Assembly: GCA_016781725.1 (NCBI GenBank)
Contig: JADDPU010000589.1
Span: forward strand, 1-19,053
Source of the DNA: Rubrobacter sp.
Lineage (GTDB): Bacteria > Actinomycetota > Rubrobacteria > Rubrobacterales > Rubrobacteraceae
Length of the DNA: 19,053 bases
Direction: 5' to 3'
Below, one piece after another: positions 1-6,014 of the stretch. The notes beneath the pieces are model-generated. The model was not told where the DNA came from. It was given only the letters and a program-made list of their open reading frames with translations, and made no database searches. The stretch's first letter is position 1. Each line of letters begins with the position of its first letter. A program made the position numbers and the translations under genes.

Positions 1-999
1 CCCTTGACTGCCGTGCTCACCGACTCCGACATCAACTCGGGCGACCCGGACGTGCTGCGCAACATGATCTTCGTGATCCCCGAGAGGAACCGGATCTTCG
101 AGCTTGCGGACGGATCGTACATGATGCACCCTTCGCTGCTCCTGGACCCGATCATCGCCGTCGCCTTCCTCCTCGGCATCCCGTTCGTGCTGTGGCGCCT
201 GAGGAGCAACCCGGCGGCGCAACTGCTCCTCGGCATGATGTACCTCACTACCGTCGTGGTCTACGTGCCCGCCGTCGCCACGTTCCTTGGGGATAACCTC
301 GTCCTGCCGGGCCAGATCTGGCGTCTGGCCTGGCCGATCCCGCTGGCGGCGTTGCTGGCGCTTGGATGGCTCGCGTGGGAGGCGATCGAGCGCCTCACCT
401 CCCGGCTCGGCGGGTTTGGTCCGGCCGGGCTCGCGGCCCGGGCGCTGCCGTTGGTGGTCTTGATCCTGCTGGCTCTGTGCGCCGTGCCTCCGACGCGGGC
501 CGGCCTCGCCACCGTGCTCGAGTACAAGGAGGCGGCCAGCGAGGCGGGATCCTACCCCGTCGATCCCATCTACCCCTGGTTTCGGGACGAGATAGACTCG
601 CCGCGGGTAGTGCTGGCTTCGGACCTCTTGAGCGCCAGAATCCCAGCCTACTCCTCCGAGGCGAACGTGGTGAGCCGCAGGGGCAGCCTAATCTTGAACG
701 TCCTGCCCCGGTTGAAGGAGCGGGCGCCAGGGCAGGTAGAGGTGCCGCAAGGCGCGCGCGACGTGCAGGTGTTCTTCCGCGGGACCGATCTTGCGACGGG
801 GATCGAGATCCTGCGCCGCCACCGGGTGGATTACGTGATGGTGGAGTCGGGCTCCGGGCTTGACGGGGCCCTGAACGACCTGCGTGGCTTCGAGCCCGTA
901 ACGGAGCCAAGCCCGCGATACGACCTCTACGCCGTAAACCTGCAAACGCTCGCCAGGGTCCAAACCGGCGCTAATCCGCCTGAAACCTCGCCACAATGA
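1..999 (+). CDS. C-terminal part of a polytopic membrane protein (5' end outside window)
   Basis: The reading frame is open from the first base, and the TTG at position 4 has no ribosome binding site, so this is most likely the 3' part of a longer gene. The visible 331 residues hold about four hydrophobic membrane segments (roughly residues 47-65, 73-95, 108-127 and 146-163). A soluble tail of about 165 residues follows and presumably lies outside the membrane. The layout, with late transmembrane helices and then a mixed alpha/beta tail, resembles large actinobacterial membrane proteins of the glycosyltransferase (GT-C-like) or DUF6077-like type. The catalytic N-terminal part is missing, so I assign no function. 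The tail ends in a RHRVDYVMVESG stretch of the kind that follows such transmembrane domains. The gene is followed by about 196 bases before rpe and is probably not in the same transcript. I am confident it is real coding sequence and unsure of the family. Confidence 0.75.
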   Translation, partial: PLTAVLTDSDINSGDPDVLRNMIFVIPERNRIFELADGSYMMHPSLLLDPIIAVAFLLGIPFVLWRLRSNPAAQLLLGMMYLTTVVVYVPAVATFLGDNLVLPGQIWRLAWPIPLAALLALGWLAWEAIERLTSRLGGFGPAGLAARALPLVVLILLALCAVPPTRAGLATVLEYKEAASEAGSYPVDPIYPWFRDEIDSPRVVLASDLLSARIPAYSSEANVVSRRGSLILNVLPRLKERAPGQVEVPQGARDVQVFFRGTDLATGIEILRRHRVDYVMVESGSGLDGALNDLRGFEPVTEPSPRYDLYAVNLQTLARVQTGANPPETSPQ

Positions 1000-1153
1000 A
1001 CCAGCGGTTCCGGCGCGTCCGCCCGGCTCCGCAACGCGAAGACGCCGGTGGGCGAGCCTCGGATCCGGTCGGGTCGATTGCTCACGGCAGGTTACCTTTG
1101 AGCGTCGATGGGTGGACTTGCTCCACTTCCTCCGGCGTTGCGGGCTCGTGCTG

Positions 1154-1159
1154 TAGAAT
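1154..1159 (+). promoter_or_regulatory. possible -10 box for rpe
   Basis: TAGAAT lies 36 bases before the rpe start, in an AT-rich patch that stands out from the surrounding GC-rich DNA. No good -35 hexamer sits 16-18 bases upstream; the nearest TTGCGG (1138-1143) is too close. The rest of the 1000-1195 gap shows no reading frame or terminator that I can support. This is a weak call based on position and base composition only. Confidence 0.3.
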
Positions 1160-1195
1160 AATCCTTTCGGTACCAGACTCACGGAGGCAGCGCTC

Positions 1196-1867
1196 TTGAC
1201 GTTTTTCGGGCAACTCGGCGGCAGGGTGGTCGGCGCCCCCTCGATTCTGGCGGCCAACTTCGCCGAGCTCGCGGAGGAGGTCCGTCGCACGGCGAGGGGC
1301 GGGGCGGAGCTCGTCCACTTCGACGTCATGGACAACCACTTCGTTCCGAACCTGACGGTGGGTCCTGCGGTCGCGGCCTCGCTCGCGGCGGCAGTAGATC
1401 TGCCCATAGACGCCCACCTCCAGGTGACCAACCCTGACAACCTGATCCCCGCTTTCGTCGAGGCCGGGGTCGTGAGCATCTCCGTGCAGCCCGAGGTCGT
1501 GACCCACCTGCACCGCACCCTCGGCATGATCCGGGCCGGCGGCTGCGAGGCCGGGGTTGCCCTCAACCCGACGACGCCGCCCGAGTCCATCTGGTGGGCG
1601 CTCCCTTACGTGGACTACGTGAACGTGATGAGCGTGAACCCCGGGTTCGGCGGGCAGGCGTTTATCCCCGAGATGGCAGAGAAGGTACGGCGCCTGAAGG
1701 AGATGACAGACGTGCCAATCCAGGTGGACGGGGGCATCACCGCCGGGACCGCCCCGCTCATGGTCGAGGCCGGCGCGCAGGTACTCGTCGCGGGCTCCGC
1801 CGTCTTCAAGGAAGATCCCGCCTCCGGGATGCGCAGGATCCTCGACGCCGCTCTCGCCTCCTCGTAG
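1196..1867 (+). CDS. rpe: ribulose-phosphate 3-epimerase
   Basis: This cytosolic enzyme interconverts D-ribulose 5-phosphate and D-xylulose 5-phosphate in the pentose phosphate pathway, with a bound divalent metal. The 223 residues fit the usual TIM-barrel length. Visible family motifs are PSILAANF (residues 15-22), HFDVMDNHFVPN (41-52), DAHLQ (72-76), NVMSVNPGFGGQ (143-154) and VDGG (177-180). The expected metal and acid-base residues H41, D43, H74 and D178 are all present. The TTG start is supported by GGAGG at 1183-1187 with an 8-base spacer and by the short distance to the PSIL motif. It lies just upstream of the riboflavin operon, a frequent actinobacterial neighbour, and ribulose 5-phosphate is also the substrate of the RibB half of RibBA. 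About 80 bases with a separate promoter candidate separate it from the riboswitch, so the two are probably transcribed independently, though readthrough is possible. Confidence 0.97.
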   Translation: MTFFGQLGGRVVGAPSILAANFAELAEEVRRTARGGAELVHFDVMDNHFVPNLTVGPAVAASLAAAVDLPIDAHLQVTNPDNLIPAFVEAGVVSISVQPEVVTHLHRTLGMIRAGGCEAGVALNPTTPPESIWWALPYVDYVNVMSVNPGFGGQAFIPEMAEKVRRLKEMTDVPIQVDGGITAGTAPLMVEAGAQVLVAGSAVFKEDPASGMRRILDAALASS

Positions 1868-1911
1868 CGGATACCCGGAGGGGCTACTCTCCACGATTGC
1901 GATACCTTTGC

Positions 1912-1940
1912 TTGTTAGAGCCCAGGCCGTGTGGTAATTT
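1912..1940 (+). promoter_or_regulatory. likely promoter of the riboflavin operon
   Basis: A -35 hexamer TTGTTA (1912-1917) and a -10 hexamer TAATTT (1935-1940) are separated by exactly 17 bases. Transcription would begin near 1947, just before the first base of the FMN riboswitch closing helix at 1951. That is where a promoter for a riboswitch-controlled transcript should sit. The call rests on sequence and spacing; there is no experimental evidence. Confidence 0.55.
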
Positions 1941-1947
1941 GGCCTGG
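1922..1947. repeat. perfect 7-bp inverted repeat around the rib promoter -10 box
   Basis: CCAGGCC (1922-1928) is mirrored exactly by GGCCTGG (1941-1947), with a 12-base centre that contains the -10 hexamer TAATTT. If the promoter call is right, the left arm sits in the spacer and the right arm reaches the transcription start. This arrangement suits a protein operator as well as a DNA or RNA hairpin. There is no run of T after it, so it does not look like an intrinsic terminator for rpe. Confidence 0.55.
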
Positions 1948-1950
1948 TAA

Positions 1951-2123
1951 CTTTCGGGGGCGGGTGGAATTCCCGCACCGGCGGTGAGCCCGGGCTGGGT
2001 CGCGAGGCCATCCTGTCCGGGGAGCCCGCGAGCCTCTGGGGATAGCCCAGCGGTTGAGCCGGTGAAGGGCCGCGAGACGGCCCGTAGTCCGGCGCCGACG
2101 GTTAGAGTCCGGATGGGAGAAAG
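1951..2123 (+). promoter_or_regulatory. FMN riboswitch (RFN element)
   Basis: This leader RNA binds flavin mononucleotide and turns down riboflavin synthesis genes. The conserved RFN blocks are clear: the 5' block with TTCGGGGGCGGGTGGAATTC (starting 1953) followed by ACCGGCGGTGAGCCC, and the 3' block with AGTCCGGCGCCGACGGTTAG (starting 2086) followed by AGTCCGGATGGGAGAAAG. The closing helix P1 pairs CTTTC (1951-1955) with GAAAG (2119-2123). The middle is longer than the minimal element. GAGCCCG occurs twice (1986-1992 and 2022-2028), and a 6-bp hairpin (2067-2072 with 2078-2083) sits in the loop closed by GCCGG/CCGGC (2058-2062 and 2089-2093). No terminator lies between the aptamer and ribD. 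The 3' arm of P1 is part of the ribD ribosome binding region, so control is most likely translational, by occlusion of that region when FMN is bound. Confidence 0.97.
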
Positions 2124-2125
2124 GA
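2116..2125 (+). promoter_or_regulatory. ribD ribosome binding site, inside riboswitch P1
   Basis: The purine run GGAGAAAGGA precedes the GTG at 2130. Its GGAGA part has a 9-base spacer and its AAGGA part a 4-base spacer to that GTG, while the later in-frame ATG at 2148 would be about 22 bases away. The site therefore favours GTG 2130 as the ribD start. It overlaps the 3' strand of the riboswitch closing helix. Confidence 0.7.
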
Positions 2126-2129
2126 AGAA

Positions 2130-3257
2130 GTGGTACGGGATTCTCTCATGGATCTCGCCCGCAGCCTTGCCGAGCGCGGGCGATACACTGTAGCGCCTAA
2201 CCCCCTGGTGGGAGCCGTGGTCGCGCGCGGCGGTGTCGTGGTGGGCGAGGGCTGGCATTCTCGGGCTGGCGAGGACCACGCCGAGGTCGTCGCCCTGAGG
2301 AATGCCGGGGATGCGGCGCGGGGGGCGACGATCTACGTTACCCTCGAGCCCTGCAACCATCACGGCCGCACGCCGCCCTGCCTCGAGGCCATCTTGCGGG
2401 CAGGCGTCTCCCGGGTGGTAGTGGGCGCCCTGGATCAGGACCCGAGGATGCGCGGGAGGAGCGTTGAGGCCCTGCGCGGGGCTGGCGTCGAGGTAGAGGT
2501 CCTCGACGACCCGGCCTTCGAGACGCAGAACGAGCAGTTCTTCCACTACATGCGCACCGGGCGACCCTTCGTCCACGTCAAGCTCGCCACCACCCTCGAC
2601 GGCAGGATCGCCGCCGCCGGCGGCGACAGCCGGTGGGTGACCGGCGAGGACGCCAGGCGCCGGGCGCACGAGCTGCGGGCCGAGGCCGGGGCCGTGCTCG
2701 TCGGGGCCGGCACCGCGCGCGCCGACGACCCCCTGCTCACCCCCCGCGGGCTCGAAAATGAGCCCCCGCGCACCACGCGCGTCGTCCTCGATCCCCACCT
2801 GACCACGAGCCCCAAGAGCCGGCTGGCCAGGAGCGTCGCCGAGGGACCGGTAGTGATCTTCTGCGGGCGGGACTCCCTGGATGCCCACCAGGGGGAGGGT
2901 CTCGAGGCCCTAGGCGTCGAGGTGGTGGCGGCGCCGTCTACGGAGGAGGGATTAGACCTCGGCTACGTCCTCGAGAGGTTGGCGCGCCGGGGGGTAAGGG
3001 GCCTCCTCGTCGAGGGCGGGGGAGAGACGGCCACCAGCTTCGTGCGGCAGGGGCTTGCGGACAAGCTCACCCTGTTCTACGCGCCCAAGCTCTTGGGATC
3101 GGAGGGGGTGCCCATGATCGGGGCTCTGCGCGCTACCAAGATGGCGGAGTCGCTCAGGTTCTCGGTCTCGGAGGTGGAGCGGTTCGGCGAGGACGTCGCC
3201 GTAACGCTCTACCCGGCCCCGGTCGCAGAGGAGGAACGTGTTCACCGGGCTGGTTGA
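2130..3257 (+). CDS. ribD: bifunctional diaminohydroxyphosphoribosylaminopyrimidine deaminase / 5-amino-6-(5-phosphoribosylamino)uracil reductase
   Basis: RibD performs the second and third steps on the GTP branch of riboflavin synthesis: deamination of the pyrimidine, then NADPH-dependent reduction of the ribosyl side chain. The 375 residues match the usual two-domain length. The N-terminal zinc deaminase domain (about 1-145) has NPLVGAVV (24-31), HAE (50-52) and the PC...C zinc motif with C75 and C84. The C-terminal reductase domain (about 146-365) has KLATTLDGRIA (151-161), SRWVTG (167-172), GAGTARADDPLL (192-203) and VEGGG (294-298). The GTG start is chosen from the ribosome binding site and from alignment with the Bacillus-type N-terminus; ATG 2148 would trim six residues. 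It is the first gene after the FMN riboswitch and overlaps ribE by 20 bases, which suggests coupled translation. Confidence 0.97.
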   Translation: MVRDSLMDLARSLAERGRYTVAPNPLVGAVVARGGVVVGEGWHSRAGEDHAEVVALRNAGDAARGATIYVTLEPCNHHGRTPPCLEAILRAGVSRVVVGALDQDPRMRGRSVEALRGAGVEVEVLDDPAFETQNEQFFHYMRTGRPFVHVKLATTLDGRIAAAGGDSRWVTGEDARRRAHELRAEAGAVLVGAGTARADDPLLTPRGLENEPPRTTRVVLDPHLTTSPKSRLARSVAEGPVVIFCGRDSLDAHQGEGLEALGVEVVAAPSTEEGLDLGYVLERLARRGVRGLLVEGGGETATSFVRQGLADKLTLFYAPKLLGSEGVPMIGALRATKMAESLRFSVSEVERFGEDVAVTLYPAPVAEEERVHRAG

Positions 3258-3870
3258 GGAGGTGGGGCGCGTCTCGCGGCTCGAGAGGGGCGCGATGCTG
3301 CGCCTGGGCATCTCCGCCGAACGGGCAACAGAGGGGACGCGCGCCGGCGACAGCGTCGCCGTGAACGGCGTGTGCCTTACGGTGGGCGAGACCGACGGCC
3401 GGACGTTGACCTTCTACGCCATGCCGGAGACGCTCAGGCGAACGGCGCTCGGCCGTCTCGCCGAGGGCAGCGCTGTCAACCTGGAGCGGGCCATGGCCGC
3501 TGGGAGCAGGTTCGGGGGCCACATCGTCCAGGGACACGTGGACGGCGTGGGAGAGGTCATAGGCGTCAGGCCCGAGGGGGAGGCGGAGATCTGGGAGTTC
3601 GGGGCGCCCGAGGCTGTGCTCCGCTACGCCGTCGAGAAGGGGAGCATCTGCGTCGATGGGATAAGCCTCACCCTCGTCTCGGTCGAGGAGGGGTCCTTCA
3701 CGGTCTCGATCCTGCCCCAGACCCGCGCGAACACGAACCTGGCCGAGCTCGGCGAGGGGGACAGGGTGAACCTGGAGGCCGACGTGATAGGCAAGTACGT
3801 GGAGCGGCTGCTAGGGCCGCGGATGGTAGAGAGAGTTGCAACCGCCGAGAGGAGCGAAGATGCCGTTTAG
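3238..3870 (+). CDS. ribE: riboflavin synthase, alpha subunit
   Basis: This enzyme dismutates two molecules of 6,7-dimethyl-8-ribityllumazine to riboflavin and 5-amino-6-ribitylaminouracil, the last step of the pathway. At 210 residues it shows the typical internal duplication. Barrel 1 (about 1-90) begins MFTGLVEEVG and carries GDSVAVNGVCLT (37-48). Barrel 2 (about 97-190) carries GHIVQGHVDGVG (94-105) and KGSICVDGISLT (134-145). The MFTGLVE N-terminus is nearly invariant in the family and fixes the GTG start. The AGGAGG in front of it is only 3 bases away, which is short; since the start lies inside ribD, reinitiation by ribosomes leaving ribD may matter. It overlaps ribBA by 11 bases. The gene is called ribE in Gram-positive usage and ribC in E. 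coli. Confidence 0.97.
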   Translation: MFTGLVEEVGRVSRLERGAMLRLGISAERATEGTRAGDSVAVNGVCLTVGETDGRTLTFYAMPETLRRTALGRLAEGSAVNLERAMAAGSRFGGHIVQGHVDGVGEVIGVRPEGEAEIWEFGAPEAVLRYAVEKGSICVDGISLTLVSVEEGSFTVSILPQTRANTNLAELGEGDRVNLEADVIGKYVERLLGPRMVERVATAERSEDAV

Positions 3871-5062
3871 TCCCATAGAGGAGATCCTGGAAGACATCAG
3901 GGCAGGCAAGATGGTCATCGTCTGCGACGACGAGGACCGCGAGAACGAGGGCGACCTCACGATGGCCGCCGAGCTGGTCACGGCCGAGGACATCAACTTT
4001 ATGGCCACCCACGGGCGGGGCCTTATCTGCCTGCCGATGGCAGGCGAGATCGTAGACCGCCTCGACATCCCGGAGATGGTCACCCACAACGCCTCGCGCA
4101 TGGGTACAGCCTTCACCGCCTCCATCGAGGCTAAGGACGGCATCACTACCGGCATCTCCGCCGCGGACCGGGCCCACACCTGCCGGGTCGCCGTTGACGA
4201 GGCGACCGGTCCTGAAGACCTCGTCATGCCTGGCCACATCTTCCCCCTGAGGGCCAAGCCCGGCGGCGTGCTGCAGCGCGCCGGGCAGACCGAGGCCGCC
4301 GTCGACCTCGCGCGGCTCGCCGGCCTCAAGCCGGCGGGCGTGATCTGCGAGATCATGAAAGAGGACGGCACCATGGCCCGCGTGCCCGACCTGGAGAAGT
4401 TCTCGGAGGAGCACGATGTCAAGCTCGTAACCGTAGCCCAGATCATCGAGTACCGCCACGCTTATGAGACCCAGGTGACGTGCGCCGTCGAGACGAAGCT
4501 GCCGACCCCCTACGGCGAGTTCCGCCTGCGGGCCTACGAGAACGAGATCGACGAGCTCACCCACGTAGCCCTGGTGATGGGCGAGCCCGAGGGCAAGGAC
4601 GACGTGCTCGTGCGCGTCCACTCGGCCTGCCTCACCGGCGACGCTTTGCACTCCTTGCGCTGCGACTGCGGCGAGCAGCTCGAGGCCGCGATGGCGCGGA
4701 TCGCCGCCGAGGGCGAGGGCGTGATCGCCTACATGCAGCAGGAGGGCCGCGGCATCGGCCTCCTCAACAAGATGAAGGCCTACCACCTCCAGGACGAGGG
4801 GATGGACACGGTAGAGGCCAACCAGAAGCTCGGCCTCGCCCCCGACCTCAGGGACTACGGGGTGGGAGCCCAGATCCTCAAGGACCTAGACCTCAAGCGC
4901 ATCCGGCTGCTTACCAATAACCTGACCAAGGTAGTCGGCCTCAGGGGCTTCGGGCTGGAGATCACCGAGCGCGTCCCGATCGAGATGGAGCCTAACGGCC
5001 ACAACGAGCGCTACCTTAGGACCAAGCGCGAGAAGCTCAACCACGTCTTCGAGAAGTTCTAG
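3860..5062 (+). CDS. ribBA: bifunctional 3,4-dihydroxy-2-butanone-4-phosphate synthase / GTP cyclohydrolase II
   Basis: The RibB half converts ribulose 5-phosphate to dihydroxybutanone phosphate plus formate. The RibA half opens GTP to start the pyrimidine branch. The protein has 400 residues, typical of fused RibBA. RibB domain (about 1-203): DDEDRENEGDL (23-33), THGRGLICLPM (50-60), TTGISAADRAHT (96-107) and PGHIFPLRAKPGGVL (124-138). RibA domain (about 204-400): zinc cysteines C257, C268 and C270 in the SACLTGDALHSLRCDCG block, then QQEGRGIGL (293-301). Both active sites look intact. The ATG at 3860 is preferred over an earlier in-frame TTG at 3836 because it has AGAGGAG a few bases upstream and begins at the normal RibB N-terminus. 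It overlaps the end of ribE by 11 bases and is followed by ribH after 8 bases. Confidence 0.97.
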   Translation: MPFSPIEEILEDIRAGKMVIVCDDEDRENEGDLTMAAELVTAEDINFMATHGRGLICLPMAGEIVDRLDIPEMVTHNASRMGTAFTASIEAKDGITTGISAADRAHTCRVAVDEATGPEDLVMPGHIFPLRAKPGGVLQRAGQTEAAVDLARLAGLKPAGVICEIMKEDGTMARVPDLEKFSEEHDVKLVTVAQIIEYRHAYETQVTCAVETKLPTPYGEFRLRAYENEIDELTHVALVMGEPEGKDDVLVRVHSACLTGDALHSLRCDCGEQLEAAMARIAAEGEGVIAYMQQEGRGIGLLNKMKAYHLQDEGMDTVEANQKLGLAPDLRDYGVGAQILKDLDLKRIRLLTNNLTKVVGLRGFGLEITERVPIEMEPNGHNERYLRTKREKLNHVFEKF

Positions 5063-5070
5063 GGGGAGGC

Positions 5071-5574
5071 GTGGAGGGTAGCGACGGGGCCAACCACATC
5101 GAGGGCTACCTCTCGGCCGCGGGAAGGTCTTTCGCGGTCGTCGCCTCCCGCTTCAACGACTTTGTAGTGAGGGCGCTGCTCGACGGGGCGCTCGACGCCG
5201 TGCGCCGCCACGGGGGAGAGGCGGGGGCCGTGGACGTGGTGTGGGTGCCAGGCTCCTACGAGATACCGGTAGTCGCCAGGGAGCTTGCCCGCTCGGGGCG
5301 CTACGACGCGATCATCTGCCTCGGGGCCGTCATCCGGGGCTCGACCGCCCACTTCGATTACGTAGCGGGCGGGGTCGCGGGCGGCATCTCATCGGTGGCG
5401 CTCGAGACGGGGTTGCCCGTGATCTTCGGCATAATAACCACAGAGAACATCGAGCAGGCGATAGAGCGCGCCGGCACCAAGATGGGCAACAAGGGCTTCG
5501 AGGCCGCCGTCACGGCCATAGAGATGGCCGACCTCATGCCGAAGGTCAGAGAACGCGGCGGGCCCGCGGCCTGA
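5071..5574 (+). CDS. ribH: 6,7-dimethyl-8-ribityllumazine synthase
   Basis: Lumazine synthase condenses 5-amino-6-ribitylaminouracil with dihydroxybutanone phosphate, joining the two branches made by RibD and RibBA and feeding RibE. In many bacteria it forms 60-mer or pentamer shells. The 167 residues are the normal length. Visible motifs are ASRFND, WVPGSYEIP (substrate contact), CLGAVIRGSTAHFDYV with the catalytic histidine in the TAHFDYV part, and RAGTKMGNKGFEAA near the C-terminus. The GTG start has GGGGGAGG ending close upstream. It is the last gene of the rib operon. The next gene, rpmB, is on the opposite strand and ends 30 bases away, so the operon must stop here. Confidence 0.97.
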   Translation: MEGSDGANHIEGYLSAAGRSFAVVASRFNDFVVRALLDGALDAVRRHGGEAGAVDVVWVPGSYEIPVVARELARSGRYDAIICLGAVIRGSTAHFDYVAGGVAGGISSVALETGLPVIFGIITTENIEQAIERAGTKMGNKGFEAAVTAIEMADLMPKVRERGGPAA

Positions 5575-5603
5575 GGACCGCGCCTGGCGGTATGGGGCAG
5601 GGG

Positions 5604-5825
5604 CTAGAGGGTCTGGGCCGGGGAGGGTGCCCCCGCGGAGACCTTCTGGACCTTGAACCCCTTCAGGCAGGAGGTGCAGACCCAGGCCCGCCGCGAGGCG
5701 GCGCCCTCCTGGATGCGGACCTTCTGCAGGTTGGGGTTGCGGCGGCGGCGCGTCGCCCTCAAAGAGTGGCTGCGCGCGTTGCCGAAGTCGGGTTTCTTTC
5801 CGCACGAATAACAGACCTTCGCCAC
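5604..5825 (-). CDS. rpmB: 50S ribosomal protein L28, zinc-ribbon type
   Basis: L28 is a small protein of the large ribosomal subunit. The 73-residue product begins MAKVCYSCGKKP and keeps the L28 core GNARSHSLRATRRRRNPNLQ (15-34). Two CxxC pairs (C5/C8 and C50/C53) show that this is the zinc-binding form. The start is GTG, with CAGGAGA about 8 bases upstream on the minus strand. It is the only minus-strand gene in the window, convergent with ribH and divergent from the fatty acid kinase gene. Divergence of rpmB from a DAK2 gene followed by recG is a familiar order in Gram-positive genomes. The C-terminal tail (about 64-73, AGAPSPAQTL) is a low-complexity extension. Confidence 0.96.
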   Translation of the reverse strand: MAKVCYSCGKKPDFGNARSHSLRATRRRRNPNLQKVRIQEGAASRRAWVCTSCLKGFKVQKVSAGAPSPAQTL

Positions 5826-5909
5826 GAAACTTCTCCTGTGCTAGGATACCGGTCGAATTTGGGGACCCCGGAAGACGCGACTCGCGCGGTCTCCTGGCGT
5901 CGGGCGGTG

Positions 5910-5918
5910 ATTGTACCA
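5910..5918 (-). promoter_or_regulatory. possible extended -10 promoter for rpmB
   Basis: Read on the minus strand, the sequence is TGG followed by TACAAT, a TGn extended -10 box one base from consensus. It would give a leader of about 78 bases for rpmB. No good -35 is seen 17 bases upstream, which extended -10 promoters can tolerate. A second AT-rich hexamer, TATCCT at 5843-5848 on the same strand, is closer to the gene but has no -35. Elsewhere in the 183-base divergent gap (5826-6008) I see no reading frame and no convincing plus-strand promoter for the kinase gene. Confidence 0.35.
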
Positions 5919-6014
5919 GATCGTTGGGATTAACCTAGAGCGGAGGAGAGGGCGTCCTGGTAACCGGGCGGTACGCCGGGTGTTTATGAAGCGTAGAGCG
6001 AAGGGTTCTTGGAG

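Noticed and set aside
395..910. Long minus-strand open frames opposite the first gene, and similar ones opposite rpe, recG and plsX.
   Set aside because: They are Arg/Pro/Gly-rich antisense shadows typical of very GC-rich DNA, with no domain motifs or ribosome binding sites.
1000..1195. Possible terminator or small RNA between the membrane protein gene and rpe.
   Set aside because: I found no stable hairpin with a T tract and no reading frame with coding features; only a weak -10 box could be supported.
5577..5591. Small hairpin ACCGC-GCCTG-GCGGT between the convergent ends of ribH and rpmB, a candidate bidirectional terminator.
   Set aside because: The stem is only 5 bp and no T run follows on either strand, so it is not convincing as an intrinsic terminator, although termination is expected here.
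5911..5940. TTGTAC and TTAACC on the plus strand as a promoter for fakA.
   Set aside because: No hexamer resembling a -10 lies at the correct spacing; the same bases read better as an extended -10 on the minus strand for rpmB.
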